Shown: positions 31,011 through 41,230, counted from the stretch's first letter. The stretch is 64,000 bases of DNA from Paralithodes platypus (GCA_032716605.1 CM064481.1:15835902-15899901); one strand, 5' to 3'. The notes: a model not told the origin generated them from the sequence alone. Translations and numbers: made by a program.

Positions 31011-34000
31011 TTATGAATGAGCTCTAGCAATATGATGAGCCAAGTCTCCTTTACGTAGGAAACATCGATCACATTCGGCACATCTGAATTTCCTGAGGCC
31101 ATTGTGTATCAACATGTGCTTCTTGAGGTTGCTCTTCTCGGTGAACCACTTCTGACACTCGGTACACTGGTGTTGCCTCTCCCCCGTGTGGACCACAGCA
31201 TGTTGCCGCAGCGTTACTTTTTGGGTGAACCGTTTTCCGCAGATCCCACACTGGAATTTCTTTACTCCTGAGTGTATGAGGGCATGCTTGGTGAGGCTGC
31301 TGCTTTCGGTGTACCTCTTCCCGCAGATATCACAGGCAAACTTCCTCTCTCCCGAGTGTACCACGCGATGCTTCAGCAGGCTGCTCTGGGTCTTGAAGCG
31401 CTTCCGACACACCGGGCATTCAAATATCTGATCGAGGGCACAGTTGTGGGACTCCAGACGGTTCCTGTGCTTGTACACTTTACCGCAGTCATCACATCGG
31501 TACATACGACTCTCAAATCTGGGGTCAAACGGCGGATCCTGAGAACTCCCCTCGAACCCTTCTTCATTCGCTCCAGGTGAAGGTAACTGGGGTATTCTAT
31601 TTGCTTCAGGTAAAAGTAACTGGAGCATTCTATTTGCTTCAGGTAAAGGTAACTGGGGTATTCTATTTGCTTCAGGTAAAAGTAACTGGGGTACTCCTCT
31701 ATTTGCTTCAGGTAAAGGTAACTGGGGTATTCTATTTGCTTCAGGTAAAAGTAACTGGGGTATTCTATTTGCTTCAGGTAAAAGTAACTGGGGTACTCCT
31801 CTATTCGCTTCAGGTAAAGGTAACTGGGGTATTCTATTTGCTCCAGGTAAAGGTAACTGGGGTACTCCTCTATTCACTTCAGGTAAAGGTAACTGGGGTA
31901 TTCTATTCGCTTCAGGTAAAGGCAACTGGGGTACTCCTCTATTCACTTCAGGTAAAAGTAACTGGGGTACTCTATTCACTTCAGGTAGAGGTAACTGGGG
32001 TACTCTGTCCTCTTGTTGCTCTTCTTCCTTAACTTGTGTTAAAAAGGGCGATACCTTCTCCTCTTCGAGGTTGTTGTTGTTGTTGGCTTGAGCTGGCTGG
32101 GAGAGATTGTCCTGTTGTCTTTTTAGACGGGCTAACAGGTGCTGGGATACACTGTTCTCTTGGTGACTATTCCTGTCTGACTGAGCTAACAAGTGCTGAG
32201 TTAGATTGTCTTGCTGTCTTTCCCTCTCAGAATGTGCTTGATCTGACAGTCGCTGGGATATACTGCGCTGAAGCATTTTCCCCCAAAAGTTCTGAGGTAC
32301 GGTGTCGTTTATCTGCTGCTCCTCCTCTGCTTGTGATACTAAGGGCTGGGAACTAGTATTGGCCTCCTGGGCACATTTCTGCACTGCCTGGGCTAGCAAG
32401 CGCTTGGCCAGTTGTAACCCAAGAGTTGTCACATGCTGGGAGTCCATGTTACCCTCCTGAGAGCCTTTCCCTTCTGTATGAAATAAAGAGTGTTGCAAAC
32501 TTACCTCCCCCTGGTCACGTGGAGGCTGGGAGAGATCGTTATTCTCCTTGGTGCTTTCCTGCCCTGTGTTGATGACCAGGTGCTGAAAGAGAGGGCTGTC
32601 TGCATGATTAATGGCATTTTTGTGAGACACAGACAAGTGTTGCGTCAGGTCGTTCATGGTAGTGAAATTGTCGCCGCACCTCAAACAATTATACACCTGG
32701 ATCTGGCTGTGCGTTAGGGAGTGTTGTGTTAGGTCCTTCTGTTCGGGAAAGGAGAGGCCACACTCAGAGCACTGGTACCTTGGATTTATGTGGATCTTAA
32801 CGTGACTCCACAGGTGTTTCTTGAAGGTGTTGTACTCGGCGAATGGAGCACCACACTCGTAACATCGAAACTTTGGGGTCTTTGGGGGCACAGCATGGGT
32901 AGCCGAGGGTTGCGGGTGGTCTATGAAGGAAACACCACCCGTAGACCCTTCATAATTTGGAACATGCTGGATCTGAGCGTGAGTCAGCAAATGTTGAGCT
33001 AGGTCTGTTTTATTTGTAAACGAAGTACCACACTCACAGCATTGAAGATTTGAAACATCTCTGGGAATTATTGGAGTCATTTGAATATCTTGCCCAAGCT
33101 TCTTAAGGCCAGGATGAATCATGCTGTTATCTGGTTGAATCGACCCAAAATGATCTGGTCGAATGGTATGGGAGGTCGATGGCATGGTGTGAGTATCTGG
33201 CTTATTATTCTGACTCTTAGATAATATTGTCTGAATCGTCTGAATATCTGGTCTTAACATGGTCTGATTATCATGCTGAATAGCCCCAATATTTGGTTGA
33301 GATGCTTGAATTGCCTGAGCAGTCGGTATTAAGGTGAGAGCATCTGAACGAGGCGTTGAATTATCTGGTGATACTGTCTGAACTATCTGGATATCAGACC
33401 TTTTACTCCACATATTGTGTTGAGTCATGTGATGACTCGTTTGAGCCACCTGCGAAGTCGATGGCATGATCCGAGAATCAAGGCGAATCGTCTGAGTTTG
33501 TGGCATCTGATTAATATGTGGCCAAGTCATCCGAGTCGATGATTGCACTGGCTGGAGATTAGGCCAAACCTTGTGTGTCACTAGTCGAACTGTTGGGATA
33601 CTTGGTCCAAATATCGGAGTATTGGATTGAAGTATTTGAGAATTTCCTGGGATAATTTGGAGATTTGGTTGAACTATTTGTAAATTTGGTTGAACTATTT
33701 GCAAATTTGGCTGAAATATTTGCAAATTTGGCTGAACTATTTGCAAATTTGGTCGAAACATTGTAAGATTTGGTTGGATAATCTGTAGACTAGACTGACC
33801 TATCTGAAGAGTCGGTTGATTTATCTGGAAACTGGGTTGACTCACTTTGACACTGGGCTCAGATATCTGAATATTAATAGACTGATTTATCTGATTTGGC
33901 TGATTCATATGACGATTAGATTGATTCACTTGAAGATTCGCCTGATTTATCTGTTTTGGCTGATTCATTTGACGATTAGATTGATTCACTTGAAGATTCG

Positions 34001-35711
34001 CCCGATTCATTTGGAGATTTTTCTGAACCATCTGGAGTTTTGCAGCAGTCTGGAGATTAGATGAACCTAGCCAAAGAGCAGGTTGATCCAGTTGACGATT
34101 TGGTTGAAGCATCGGAAAGTTAGGATGAAGCAAAGGGGGCACTTCTGGTGCACTGGTGTGGGTGAATGTGGCCGTCGCCGTATTCTCCTCCAGCTCGTTC
34201 TCGCTCTCCTCCGGCTTTATGTCCACTTCCGTAAATATTTCCTCGGTCTTTACTTCCTCTTTAACACCCTCGTCTCGTGGAATGCTCGGAGGATCATCTC
34301 TTACGTCGACGGTTTCATTGTTGTCCACCTCTTGCTTGATGGCCAGGAACTGTGAGACGTCCACAAAATCGTCCTCTGCGGCTTTCTGTTTAACGTCACT
34401 CTCCTCAACCACTTCATTACTATCAACTTCCTGCTTAATACTTTGGGATGGCGGCATTTCCAAACAATTCTCAACCTTGTCCTTCGTGGTATTGCATTGT
34501 GAAACTTTGTCACTATTCCCTTCAACTTCATCTCTCTTTCTCTTCTCTTCCACGCTATCAACTCTTGATTTGGTCGACTCAGATTGTGAAACACCCAAGG
34601 AATTATTAACTTCTGCCGCCACGATAATTTCCTCACTATTGCCTTCCTGCTTGATTGTCGGACCCTGCGAAAGTTTTACAGTATCTTCCACTTTATCGAC
34701 TTGCATCACCTCTTTGTTAATATTCATGCCCTGCGAAACTTTGACTGTATTCTTCACATTACTCTCTTCCTTGTCACCATGGCTCTGTTTAACCATGACG
34801 TCTTCCTTGTCCACCGACTTAGTTTCGTCCTGTGAAACATCCAGATGATTCTCTTCCCCTCTAACGGTTTTGTGTAGTGGATTATCAACGTAATTATCCT
34901 CAACTTCCATTTCCTCAATTACCGGTAATTTCTTAGTTCGAACCTCTTTACTTGTCTCACTTCCCAGAACATTATCATTCTCCTCAATTTTGACCTGTTC
35001 AACTATACTCATGCTTTCCACCTCTACAGCAGTTTTGTCCAAAGAAGTGTCCATATGATTCTCCTCATCTTCTATCTTAATTACCGGTATGTTCTTGCTT
35101 CGAACCTCTTTATTAGTCTCGCTTTCCAGCACGTCAATATCATTCTCCACAATTTTGACCTGTTCAACTATAGGCCTACTCTTGCTTTCCACCTCTTCAA
35201 CTGTTTTGTCCAAAGAAGTGTCCATATGATTCTCCTCAACTTCCATCTCCTCAGCTACAAGAATTTCCTTCTTTTTCACCTCTTCATTGATCTGGCATGG
35301 TAAAACTCTACCAATATTCTTCTCAATCTCTACCTGTTCATTTATTTCATGTATAACTATTTCCTTTCTTTCCACCTCTTGAGCAGCGTTGTCTTTCAAA
35401 ATGTCCTCGCCATTCTCAACCGGTACGACCTGCGGAGTAGTGTTCTTGTGTTGCAATATGTGAACGCAATCAATTTGGCTCACCACCGCTTCACTTCTAA
35501 TTTCATCCTTAATTGTGTCGGCCTGAGAATCAAAAGAAACATTTGCATTGGTGTTTATATTACCAGTATTAGATATCTGTTCAATAGTCTTACACTCGGA
35601 ACCTTCAAAAATATTATGGATTATGTCGTCTATGTTCCTCTTTTCCTCTCCAATTGTGCCGTGTGAATCGTTTACGAACTTAGCAGCACCGTCCCCACCA
35701 CCAATGTCCAT
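31011..35711 (-). CDS. C2H2 zinc-finger protein, large, single uninterrupted frame
   Basis: About 1566 residues from ATG at 35711 (MDIGGGDGAAKF, A at -3 and G at +4). The N-terminal third is acidic and Lys/Glu/Val-rich with repeated I/V-K-x-E sites (AIKQEVD, SIKQEVD, GVKEEVKTEE) that fit the SUMOylation consensus. A Gln/Asn-rich middle has seven-residue QPNLQIV repeats. Four C2H2 fingers lie around residues 890-1030 (CCECGTSF, CYECGAPF, CSECGLSF, CLRCGDNF). A repeat of 13 PQLPLPEAN-type units follows. At the C-terminus is a degenerate finger (CDDCGKVY) and five canonical fingers with HSGERKFAC and HTGERQHQC linkers. It is a probable nuclear DNA-binding regulator; the target is unknown. The frame is open as far as a TTG at 35771. 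I recognise no specific orthologue. Confidence 0.85.
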   Translation of the reverse strand: MDIGGGDGAAKFVNDSHGTIGEEKRNIDDIIHNIFEGSECKTIEQISNTGNINTNANVSFDSQADTIKDEIRSEAVVSQIDCVHILQHKNTTPQVVPVENGEDILKDNAAQEVERKEIVIHEINEQVEIEKNIGRVLPCQINEEVKKKEILVAEEMEVEENHMDTSLDKTVEEVESKSRPIVEQVKIVENDIDVLESETNKEVRSKNIPVIKIEDEENHMDTSLDKTAVEVESMSIVEQVKIEENDNVLGSETSKEVRTKKLPVIEEMEVEDNYVDNPLHKTVRGEENHLDVSQDETKSVDKEDVMVKQSHGDKEESNVKNTVKVSQGMNINKEVMQVDKVEDTVKLSQGPTIKQEGNSEEIIVAAEVNNSLGVSQSESTKSRVDSVEEKRKRDEVEGNSDKVSQCNTTKDKVENCLEMPPSQSIKQEVDSNEVVEESDVKQKAAEDDFVDVSQFLAIKQEVDNNETVDVRDDPPSIPRDEGVKEEVKTEEIFTEVDIKPEESENELEENTATATFTHTSAPEVPPLLHPNFPMLQPNRQLDQPALWLGSSNLQTAAKLQMVQKNLQMNRANLQVNQSNRQMNQPKQINQANLQVNQSNRHMNQPNQINQSINIQISEPSVKVSQPSFQINQPTLQIGQSSLQIIQPNLTMFRPNLQIVQPNLQIFQPNLQIVQPNLQIVQPNLQIIPGNSQILQSNTPIFGPSIPTVRLVTHKVWPNLQPVQSSTRMTWPHINQMPQTQTIRLDSRIMPSTSQVAQTSHHMTQHNMWSKRSDIQIVQTVSPDNSTPRSDALTLIPTAQAIQASQPNIGAIQHDNQTMLRPDIQTIQTILSKSQNNKPDTHTMPSTSHTIRPDHFGSIQPDNSMIHPGLKKLGQDIQMTPIIPRDVSNLQCCECGTSFTNKTDLAQHLLTHAQIQHVPNYEGSTGGVSFIDHPQPSATHAVPPKTPKFRCYECGAPFAEYNTFKKHLWSHVKIHINPRYQCSECGLSFPEQKDLTQHSLTHSQIQVYNCLRCGDNFTTMNDLTQHLSVSHKNAINHADSPLFQHLVINTGQESTKENNDLSQPPRDQGEVSLQHSLFHTEGKGSQEGNMDSQHVTTLGLQLAKRLLAQAVQKCAQEANTSSQPLVSQAEEEQQINDTVPQNFWGKMLQRSISQRLSDQAHSERERQQDNLTQHLLAQSDRNSHQENSVSQHLLARLKRQQDNLSQPAQANNNNNLEEEKVSPFLTQVKEEEQQEDRVPQLPLPEVNRVPQLLLPEVNRGVPQLPLPEANRIPQLPLPEVNRGVPQLPLPGANRIPQLPLPEANRGVPQLLLPEANRIPQLLLPEANRIPQLPLPEANRGVPQLLLPEANRIPQLPLPEANRMLQLLLPEANRIPQLPSPGANEEGFEGSSQDPPFDPRFESRMYRCDDCGKVYKHRNRLESHNCALDQIFECPVCRKRFKTQSSLLKHRVVHSGERKFACDICGKRYTESSSLTKHALIHSGVKKFQCGICGKRFTQKVTLRQHAVVHTGERQHQCTECQKWFTEKSNLKKHMLIHNGLRKFRCAECDRCFLRKGDLAHHIARAHS
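31570..32010 (-). repeat. Coding minisatellite of 33/36-base units inside the zinc-finger gene
   Basis: Thirteen units of 33 or 36 bases encode RIPQLPLPEAN or RGVPQLPLPEAN variants. All length changes are multiples of three, so the frame is kept. The region links the two zinc-finger clusters and is likely polymorphic in copy number. Confidence 0.9.
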
Positions 35712-35820
35712 ATTTTCCCTTGTTGCGGACCATGGAATATCCTCAAGGGTCTCCTCACACCCCAAACTCAACTACCGATACCGCTACTAAAGTTGTGTCT
35801 TCCATTGTGACAATTTATAT
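35712..35820 (-). promoter_or_regulatory. Candidate upstream region of the zinc-finger gene with a TATA-like element
   Basis: On the minus strand, TATATAAA lies at 35813-35820. A start about 30 bases downstream (near 35785) would give a leader of about 75 bases before ATG 35711. An alternative upstream ATG at 35805 (ACAATGG) opens a short frame that stops after 16 codons. Shortening the GGGG run near 35760 by one base would fuse it to the main frame. Neither reading can be chosen without transcript data. Confidence 0.35.
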
Positions 35821-35825
35821 ATGTG

Positions 35826-35950
35826 TTCACACCAATTGATTTACTCGCACAAATTGATTTATTCACATCAATTGATTCATTCACAATAACTGATTTCTTT
35901 TATTCACACCAACTGATTTATTCACACCAAATTATTTTTTATTTATTCAG
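35826..35950. repeat. Short imperfect tandem repeat upstream of the zinc-finger gene
   Basis: About six imperfect units of 17-20 bases of the type TTATTCACACCAATTGA fill this stretch directly beyond the candidate promoter. Confidence 0.65.
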
Positions 35951-36387
35951 TGTATTTTGTTCCATTCACTAAGTATATTATCAGTTTCTTCACATTAACT
36001 CATGCTGCCAGCGAACCTTGTAATAAAACTGCTTGCAATTCACTAGGTTTTCAATACTGTATATACAGTATACATATAAACCGGCTACAGTACAGTACAG
36101 TACTAGTTAAATTACGGTATTTATGTACCGTACTATCCTACTTAAATAATTATACTAGACATTCAAGAACAGAAGTATATGTAAAGTAATATTTCACAGC
36201 ATGCACAACAAAATCACAAAAGTACCTAAAAATATACTCTTCTAAATGCACTCTGTACTTATGGATTTAAATTATCAGTAAATAATATTAAACAGCTTGT
36301 CATATATGAAAAACCTATGTTCTATACACATTAGTACCAATATACACTATTGGTATCTATTTCTTCTGAATACAGTCTTTATATTGT
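35951..36387. other. AT-rich non-coding sequence
   Basis: Short GTAC/ATAC palindromic runs (ACTGTATATACAGTATAC near 36055, ACAGTACAGTACAGTACT near 36088). I see no gene or named repeat here. Confidence 0.5.
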
Positions 36388-36495
36388 TAGACCTCCATCA
36401 AGCTTTAAAAACACCCCATAGACCCCCTTTCTAGATAAATTACCCATTTTTTTGGTAGAAAAATGTCTCAGCCGAAGGCCGAGACATATCTAAGA
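36388..36495 (-). repeat. Fragment of the GCGAGC foldback repeat
   Basis: GACCTCCATCAAGCTTTAAA and GGTAGAAAAATGTCTCAGCC match 24595-24690. The hairpin here is CTCAGCCGAAGGCCGAG. It is truncated at both ends. Confidence 0.65.
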
Positions 36496-36499
36496 CATT

Positions 36500-37460
36500 A
36501 CTGAAAACAGTCTTGATCACACTTGATATTTGTTTCATTAATGTGTTGTCGATCTTTGAGAATGTTAACAATTATGGTTCCAACTGTGAAAACTGTATCA
36601 CATATATCCAACACATACCCAAAACATAATCTTGGTTGTACTTATGATGTTGTTTCTCTTCTTTGTCTAACTGAGCTGATATCATTACTAATTTTGGTAC
36701 CACTTGTCAAATCTATCACATGTGCTGTATCTGACACGCACCAAAAACACAAACTCGGCCGCACTTGTGATTGGCTTCCCTTTGTGTCTTATTAAACCTT
36801 ACATAATCACAACAATATTCTGGGATATGATTAGTTCAGTCTGTATCCTTTTAGTCTACACATATATATACCCAAATTGAGTTTCCTTATCACTAAATTC
36901 TACCCATAATGCAATTCTAGAGAACTGTATATTCTGAACTCATTTACTGGTTATAAACTCTGAGATGGACTGGGGGATTAATTTAGTTTGTATATCCTAA
37001 ATTCACACAGCATATATTCCAAGATACTGTATATGATCTTGCTTTTCGTATTACATTGACAATTGATTCATTTCAGACAACTTATATCTACATGTCACAA
37101 ATTCACTGTGAGCTTAGTTAAATCTGAATCACTTAATTTTACACATCATATATTCCCAGATAAAGTATTTAATCTTGCTTTTCATATCTCATTTACAAAT
37201 ATTGCACTCTAAAGTATTTTGTGAATTTATGTCTACACGTCATAAATTCTGGAATTAATTGGGAGTTTAAGTTTATCTGCATCACTTAAATTTACATATA
37301 CCTGTACTGTATACTCCCAGATAAAGATTGAGAGTGTATTTTCAAATCATGCCTCTAAATAAATAATTCCAAAGTATTGCTATTGTTAAATTATATCTAC
37401 AAGTTATAAATTCAGGGATAAATTGTAAGCTCAGTTCAATCTGTATCACTTAGCAGGAAT
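36500..37460. repeat. Diverged tandem repeats
   Basis: Two roughly 115-base related segments (36525-36640 and 36640-36790) are followed by about four diverged units of 145-165 bases (anchors near 36955, 37097, 37243 and 37406, of type CATAAATTC.GGGATTAATT and TCTGTATCACTTAA, CATATATTCCCAGATAAAG). There is no coding frame. It looks like an old minisatellite. Confidence 0.65.
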
Positions 37461-37788
37461 AAGACAATATGTGAGGCAGCGAACAATATCTTATTTTCAT
37501 ATTTCTCACTTTCGTTCCTGGATAATTTATGAGTATTCTTCTTCAAGACATATTACTCAGAGACCTTTCAACCACCACAAACTTGTAGATACGTTATGAG
37601 TAGCGCAGCGTGGGGGATTGTGAGCAGGCGTAGTGTTGGCCTCTTTCCTCCTCCCATCTGGACAACTGATGAAGCATGTTGTTGTTGTCATCTATTGGCT
37701 GCTTTATTGCCACACCAGATCCTGGAATAACATCAACAGTTAGTCTTTGTGTGGACACATACTGGGCCTCCATTAGTATGTATGTACC

Positions 37789-38292
37789 GGGGAGGTGTGG
37801 TGGAGTGGTCATGCCACTGGATTGGTAATCCAATGGACCCGGGTTCAAATCCCGATATGCCAATGGGAAGATATTATTGGGATTGAATTTGTGCTGTACC
37901 TAGTATCAGTGCATTACCACAAAGCCCACCGAAATGCCAAAAAAATACCCTCATTGTTCCCTGATTAAATAACACTGTATGAATATTCCCATATTCAAAA
38001 TATGTTACAGGGGGACAATGCCTAGTGAGTTCACTGCTCAATAGGTGGCGTTCTGAGAGTGAGGGTCTGAGTCAGGAGGGTGAGACGGTGAAGCACTTGA
38101 GCGAAGCAACCGGCCGCTTCAGAGATGGAGCTGCTTCGAGCCATGATGGATGCTTCACATATCTCACTCCCCAGACTGGAACAAGACCTCACGGGCTTCA
38201 CCGTGTTGAGCGGTGGAATGTACAGGCTCTCAGCCTATGCACGAGAGGGAGTAGTTGGAATATAGAAGAAAAAAAAAAAAAAAAAAAAAAAA
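37789..38292 (+). mobile_element. tRNA-derived SINE, copy 1
   Basis: The 73-base head (37789-37861) has a box A-like TGTGGTGGAGTGG, an anticodon stem-loop TGGA-TTGGTAA-TCCA (anticodon-like GGT, Thr) and box B GGGTTCAAATCCC. Its acceptor strands do not pair, so it is tRNA-derived rather than a tRNA gene. A body of about 400 bases ends in about 24 A. ATGTAC occurs on both sides as a possible target-site duplication. The second copy is at 50469-50948. Confidence 0.8.
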
Positions 38293-38301
38293 TGTACTGT
38301 A

Positions 38302-39066
38302 AAGTCAGGACCCCCAATACACGATTCCACAATGCGCGAAAACCCTAATACACGAGTTACCCCTCGAAAATAACATTAATTAATTAAACATTAATTAAGC
38401 GAGGTGGTACCACAATACACGAATCGAGAGCTAAGAAGGGGCCAAATCCGCTATTCCCGCTTGATACGCGAGCACGTCTACGTTTCGCGAGGCTCAGGAG
38501 TAGCTCCGAAAAAAGAAGAAGACGGGCATACGCCTGCCTTCCCTCCCGCTTACCCTCCCTCCCTCCCTCCCACAGTCCCGCTCAAGCGCTCATAGCCGTG
38601 CGGAGTGACCAAACGTTTGTAGTGCCTGCCACTTTTTTCGCCATGCCACGCCAATATAAGAAGATAACACACAAAATGAAGGTGGAAGTGTTGGATCGCA
38701 AGAAAAAAGGAGAAGGAAACTGTGCAATAGGCTTGTTAGAGTAAACTGTTCGTACGATTTGGTCAGGGAGGGAGAAGTTGGAGAAAATCGTGAAGTCCTA
38801 CGGTCCTAGTCCTAGCCTATCTACTACTAATTTTAAGGTAAGGTTTCATATTTTTATTCATTGTTCTTCTTATATATAAGATATAGACTGTACTGTAGAG
38901 CCAAAAATGTCGAAAATAGTGCCAAAAATGTCGAAAATAGGCCATAATTGAGAGATGTCACCCAATCTAATTATTCCCATTTAAAGTTAGTTCCACAATA
39001 CACGAATTCACAATACGCGATGCCTCCTGTCACCCCTATTCTCGCGAATTGGGGGTCCTGACTGTA
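38302..39066 (+). mobile_element. Tigger/pogo-like deletion derivative
   Basis: The inverted ends are (A/C)AGTCAGGACCCCCAAT, flanked by TA. The element is 765 bases, too short for a full transposase. It keeps the N-terminal helix-turn-helix coding part and lacks the DDE domain. Extra subterminal similarity is CCACAAT(A/G)C(A/G)CGA on both sides. Confidence 0.75.
38643..38835 (+). pseudogene. Tigger/CENP-B-type DNA-binding N-terminus
   Basis: ATG at 38643 begins MPRQYKKITHKMKVEVLDRK, then GEGNCAIGLLE, an in-frame TAA, and TVRTIWSGREKLEK. This follows the pattern of the Tigger/CENP-B helix-turn-helix (K.EVI.R...GEGN..IA, then STVRTI). It ends near AAGGTAAG, which resembles a splice donor. The catalytic domain is absent. 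Confidence 0.65.
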
Positions 39067-39653
39067 GTTGTACAGTATATACTCAGGCACATACCCCATA
39101 GCAGAGGGTGGCTGATACGAGACAGAGCCCGAACAGAAACAACGTTTAAAGTTCCAAATATTAGGGTCCGGGACCAATTTTGCATTCCCTCGCTCCTTTC
39201 TCTGTCTCGTCTAGTAGGTGAATTTTACATGGGGAGGAGAATTCCTAGCCTCCCACCCCCAGAAAGAAAAGTAGGGCAGTAAAAGAGACAGACATTAGTA
39301 CTACTATACTTTAACACTCTCAGCACTATTATGTATTATGCTTTTTTATCTTTTATTCTGGTTAAAAGTAGACAATATTATGCAGTTTATCCCTTTCACG
39401 TTTTTATGACGCAGAGGTTGCCAGATTAGCAATAATAAATAGAGTTCTCTCACTCATATAATTACCTCTCCAAAATTAGTTTTCTGCCCACAGCTAACTC
39501 AAAGACAACTGCAGAGGTTGAAGTAACTAAACTAAAGGTTTCTAAATACCCCTGATGGTAACAAAGACTTTAACCCATAGAGGACCAGCGACGACACGTT
39601 GTCGTCGGCAATGTATGTAATGCTAAACCCCAGCGATGACAACGTGTCGTCCC
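39067..39653. other. Non-coding, with a family F fragment and an inverted repeat
   Basis: 39310-39400 resembles family F (TTAACACTCTCAGCAC...TTTATTCTGG.TAAAAGTAGACA). GACGACACGTTGTCGTC (39590-39606) and GATGACAACGTGTCGTC (39634-39650) form an inverted pair just before the LINE tail. No gene. Confidence 0.5.
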
Positions 39654-41230
39654 TGTTGTTGTTGTTGTTGTTGTTGTTCCCTAAGCTGCCTGGCCGAACA
39701 GCCCCGAGTCCCTGAGGAAGGCCATGGCCACGATCGGGCTTTCCCACAGAGCTCTCATTGAGTGTAGGTTGTGTTGTTGGCGTAAGTGGTTGTGTGAAAT
39801 GCAGTCTTCTATGATGTGTTTAATGGTATGGGGTGCTGTGTTACATCCCGGGCAGGCGTCGACAACGGAGTCATCCAGTCTCTTCTGATAGCTCAGGAGA
39901 GCTGGATGGTGTCCGCATCTCAGCCTGGCCAGGTGGACTCTGTCCTCGCGAGGAGGGAGGATTCGGAAGGATGGATTTCGGGAGGTCGTGCATGCAGCTG
40001 CGTGTTGTCTGTGAGTGAGTGGATGGATTGGCGAGAGATATGAGTATGGATGTGCTTCTGGAAGTTGCTTCGGGGTGGGCAGGGAGGGAGAGAGGACAAT
40101 AATTGTGTGTGATACCGTGTGCTGGGTGTTGTTTTGATATTTCTTGGTGTCTGTGGGTGTGTTGCCATGTAGTTTAGTGGGTGGTCTTGGTTCGTGGAGG
40201 CTGCTGCCAGGAATTGAGTGCCTCTCATGTCCAGATGGTCTTTGACTTTGAGGATTTTGGTTTCTTGATGTAGATGATCTGTGGGTGCAGTAGCTGTGCA
40301 GCCTGTAATGATCTTCAGGGCTTTGTTTTGAATAGTCTGTAAGGTCTTACGATGTGTTTCAGCTAGGTTAGAAGCCCAGGCTGGGCTTGCGTATTCCATT
40401 ACTGATCTTATGTATTGTTTATATACTGTGATGGTAGTTTCTTTGTTGTGTCCAAAGTTTGTGTGAGCAAGTGACCTGAGGGCGTTAAGTCTGGGTGTCA
40501 GTTTCTTTTTAATGTTTGTGGTGTGCTGTTTGAATGTCATATGAGTATCATATGTTACTCCTAGGATTTTGGGTGTGTGTGTATGTGTTAGGGGTGTGTT
40601 GTTTATGGTGAGTTGAGGGATGTATTCGTGTTCACCTGTCCAGCTTGTGAGCAGGGTTGCGGTGGATTTGGCTGGGGCTAGATTAAGTCTGTTTGTAGTG
40701 CACCAGTCATGTAGTGTGTTGAGATATGGTTGAAGGAGATCTGTTGCTCTTCTTGGGTCATGGTGTGTGCATGTGAGTGTTATGTCATCTGCATAGGAGG
40801 CTAAGTTTATTTGGGGAGTATTGGGTGTAGTTATATCGTGCATGTACAGATTGAAGAGTGCGGGCGATAGGACGGATCCTTGTGGGACTCCGTTTGGAAA
40901 GTTTCTGATTTTAGATGACTGACCGGCAAAAGATACGTGTGCACATCTGCCTGCTAGGAAGTTGGCCAGCCACCTTTTTGTGTTGTTGTGCATGTTTGTG
41001 TTGTAGATTTTGTTTGTTAGGTTGTGGCGGGGGATGGCATCGAAGGCTTTACTAATGTCGAGTGTGGCTAATAGCGATCTGTGTGGTGGTCTACCTGAGT
41101 TGATGCCGTCAAAAGCTCTTTGTGTAAGGTCTGTGAGAAGAGTGTTTGTGGAGTGCAGTGGCCTAAAGCCATGTTGTGTTGGAGCTAGGGGTAGGTCGGG
41201 TGTAATTAGTTGTAATACTAGGCGTTCCAT
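39654..41230 (-). mobile_element. LINE with GLFGQAA C-terminus and (AAC)n tail, 5'-truncated, copy 1
   Basis: It is a minus-strand non-LTR element ending in (AAC)n at 39654-39678. Coding starts inside the reverse transcriptase at about 41230 (MERLVLQLITPD), upstream of which the homology to LINE protein stops. A nearly identical but shorter copy lies at 60941-62054. Its tail is shared with the SINE-like elements. The clade is uncertain, possibly of the I/Jockey group. Confidence 0.8.
39681..41230 (-). pseudogene. LINE reverse transcriptase, C-terminal two thirds
   Basis: QHGFRPLHSTNTLLTDL, LATLDISKAFDAIPRHNL (catalytic Asp), NGVPQGSVLSPALFNLYMHD, SYADDITLTCTH (the DD motif), PKILGVTYDTHMTFKQH and HLDMRGTQFLAAAS are present. 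The frame stops at 39920. Shifted by one frame, the remaining codons read LARLRCGHHPALL and CPGCNTAPHTIKHIIEDC, a Cys/His motif, and end GLFGQAA with TAG at 39681. About 45 residues before MERLV in the open frame (41230-41347) do not look like LINE protein. Confidence 0.8.

Noticed and set aside
31577..32032. 151-codon plus-strand frame of KVTGVFYLLQ repeats
   Set aside because: Antisense shadow of the coding minisatellite in the zinc-finger gene.
37789..37861. Functional tRNA-Thr gene
   Set aside because: Boxes and anticodon arm look right, but the acceptor strands do not pair and the sequence continues into a SINE body ending in poly-A.
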